DNA of 64,000 nt from Deltaproteobacteria bacterium (lineage in GTDB: Bacteria > UBA10199 > JACPAL01 > GCA-016699445): NCBI GenBank assembly GCA_016699445.1, contig CP064976.1, positions 1,054,001-1,118,000 of the forward strand, in the 5' to 3' direction. This document shows positions 63,995-64,000 of the stretch, in pieces. Made by a program: the position numbers and the translations under genes. Position 1 is the first letter of the stretch. The number at the start of each line of letters is the position of its first letter. Under the pieces are notes generated by a model. That model saw only the letters and a program-made list of their open reading frames with translations. It did no database searches and was not told where the DNA came from.

Positions 63995-64000
63995 ACGTCC

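Noticed and set aside
1..64000. tRNA, rRNA or riboswitch genes
   Set aside because: I looked for cloverleaf arms, rRNA-like blocks and conserved riboswitch cores in the intergenic gaps and saw none; a dedicated search could still find one.

Overview
The window looks like a chromosomal segment of an A+T-rich Gram-negative bacterium, most plausibly an uncultured deltaproteobacterial-type lineage (Bdellovibrionota or a relative). The reasons are many lipoproteins with a lipobox, an OprP-like porin, a second outer-membrane barrel, an F0 subunit c with its own signal peptide, and two complex I gene sets. The lineage is inferred; no rRNA or tRNA gene was seen.

Layout. 1-6.5 kb: the end of a DUF4143 ATPase, a lipoprotein, a small membrane protein, hemL, a large secreted beta-helix/Calx-beta protein and an EEP-fold protein. 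6.5-8.3 kb: atpZ-atpI-atpB-atpE with a strong terminator. 8.4-10.7 kb: a lipoprotein, a VapBC-type toxin-antitoxin pair with a likely operator, and a HAD-fold protein. 10.8-17.9 kb (minus): nuoH-J-K-L-M-N. 17.9-19.5 kb: a lytic transglycosylase and an epoxide-hydrolase-like protein. 19.5-38.1 kb: two tandem, diverged copies of a module of about 9 kb for secreted or surface proteins. 38.2-44.0 kb (minus): nuoA-B-C-D-E-F-G. 44.0-54.2 kb (minus): a second set, nuoA-B-C-D-H-I-J-K-L-M-N. 54.3-60.2 kb: phoU-pstBACS and a phosphate-type porin with Pho-box-like repeats. 60.3-64 kb: an unknown protein, an outer-membrane barrel, a response regulator, SixA and dTMP kinase.

The most interesting part is the duplicated module. 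Each copy encodes a fibre-like protein A (+), a secreted protein with a possible transglutaminase-like Cys/His core (-), a matrixin-like zinc protease (+), a second fibre-like protein B (-), a small lipoprotein (-) and a calcium-binding/beta-helix lipoprotein (-). The fibre proteins keep their heads and stalks but differ completely at the C-terminal tip, as expected for diversifying adhesins. Copy 2 is bounded by two 62-bp structured elements in inverted orientation. A 108-bp palindromic repeat sits in frame inside one of its lipoprotein genes. Both proteases and the unrelated protein at 3.2-5.2 kb end in a short tail with Gly/Ser-Cys-Ser-Leu, which may be an unrecognised C-terminal sorting signal. 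The island separates nuoG from nuoHJKLMN, so it appears to have split a complex I operon; the split set also has no nuoI.

Caveat: thirteen single-base frameshifts, nearly all in short homopolymers, break genes that otherwise look intact and mostly essential (nuoC twice, nuoD, nuoF, nuoH, nuoN twice, phoU, pstS, porin, protease 1, and twice in the gene at 60.3 kb). Uncorrected homopolymer errors are the simplest explanation. Such genes are annotated here as single spans.
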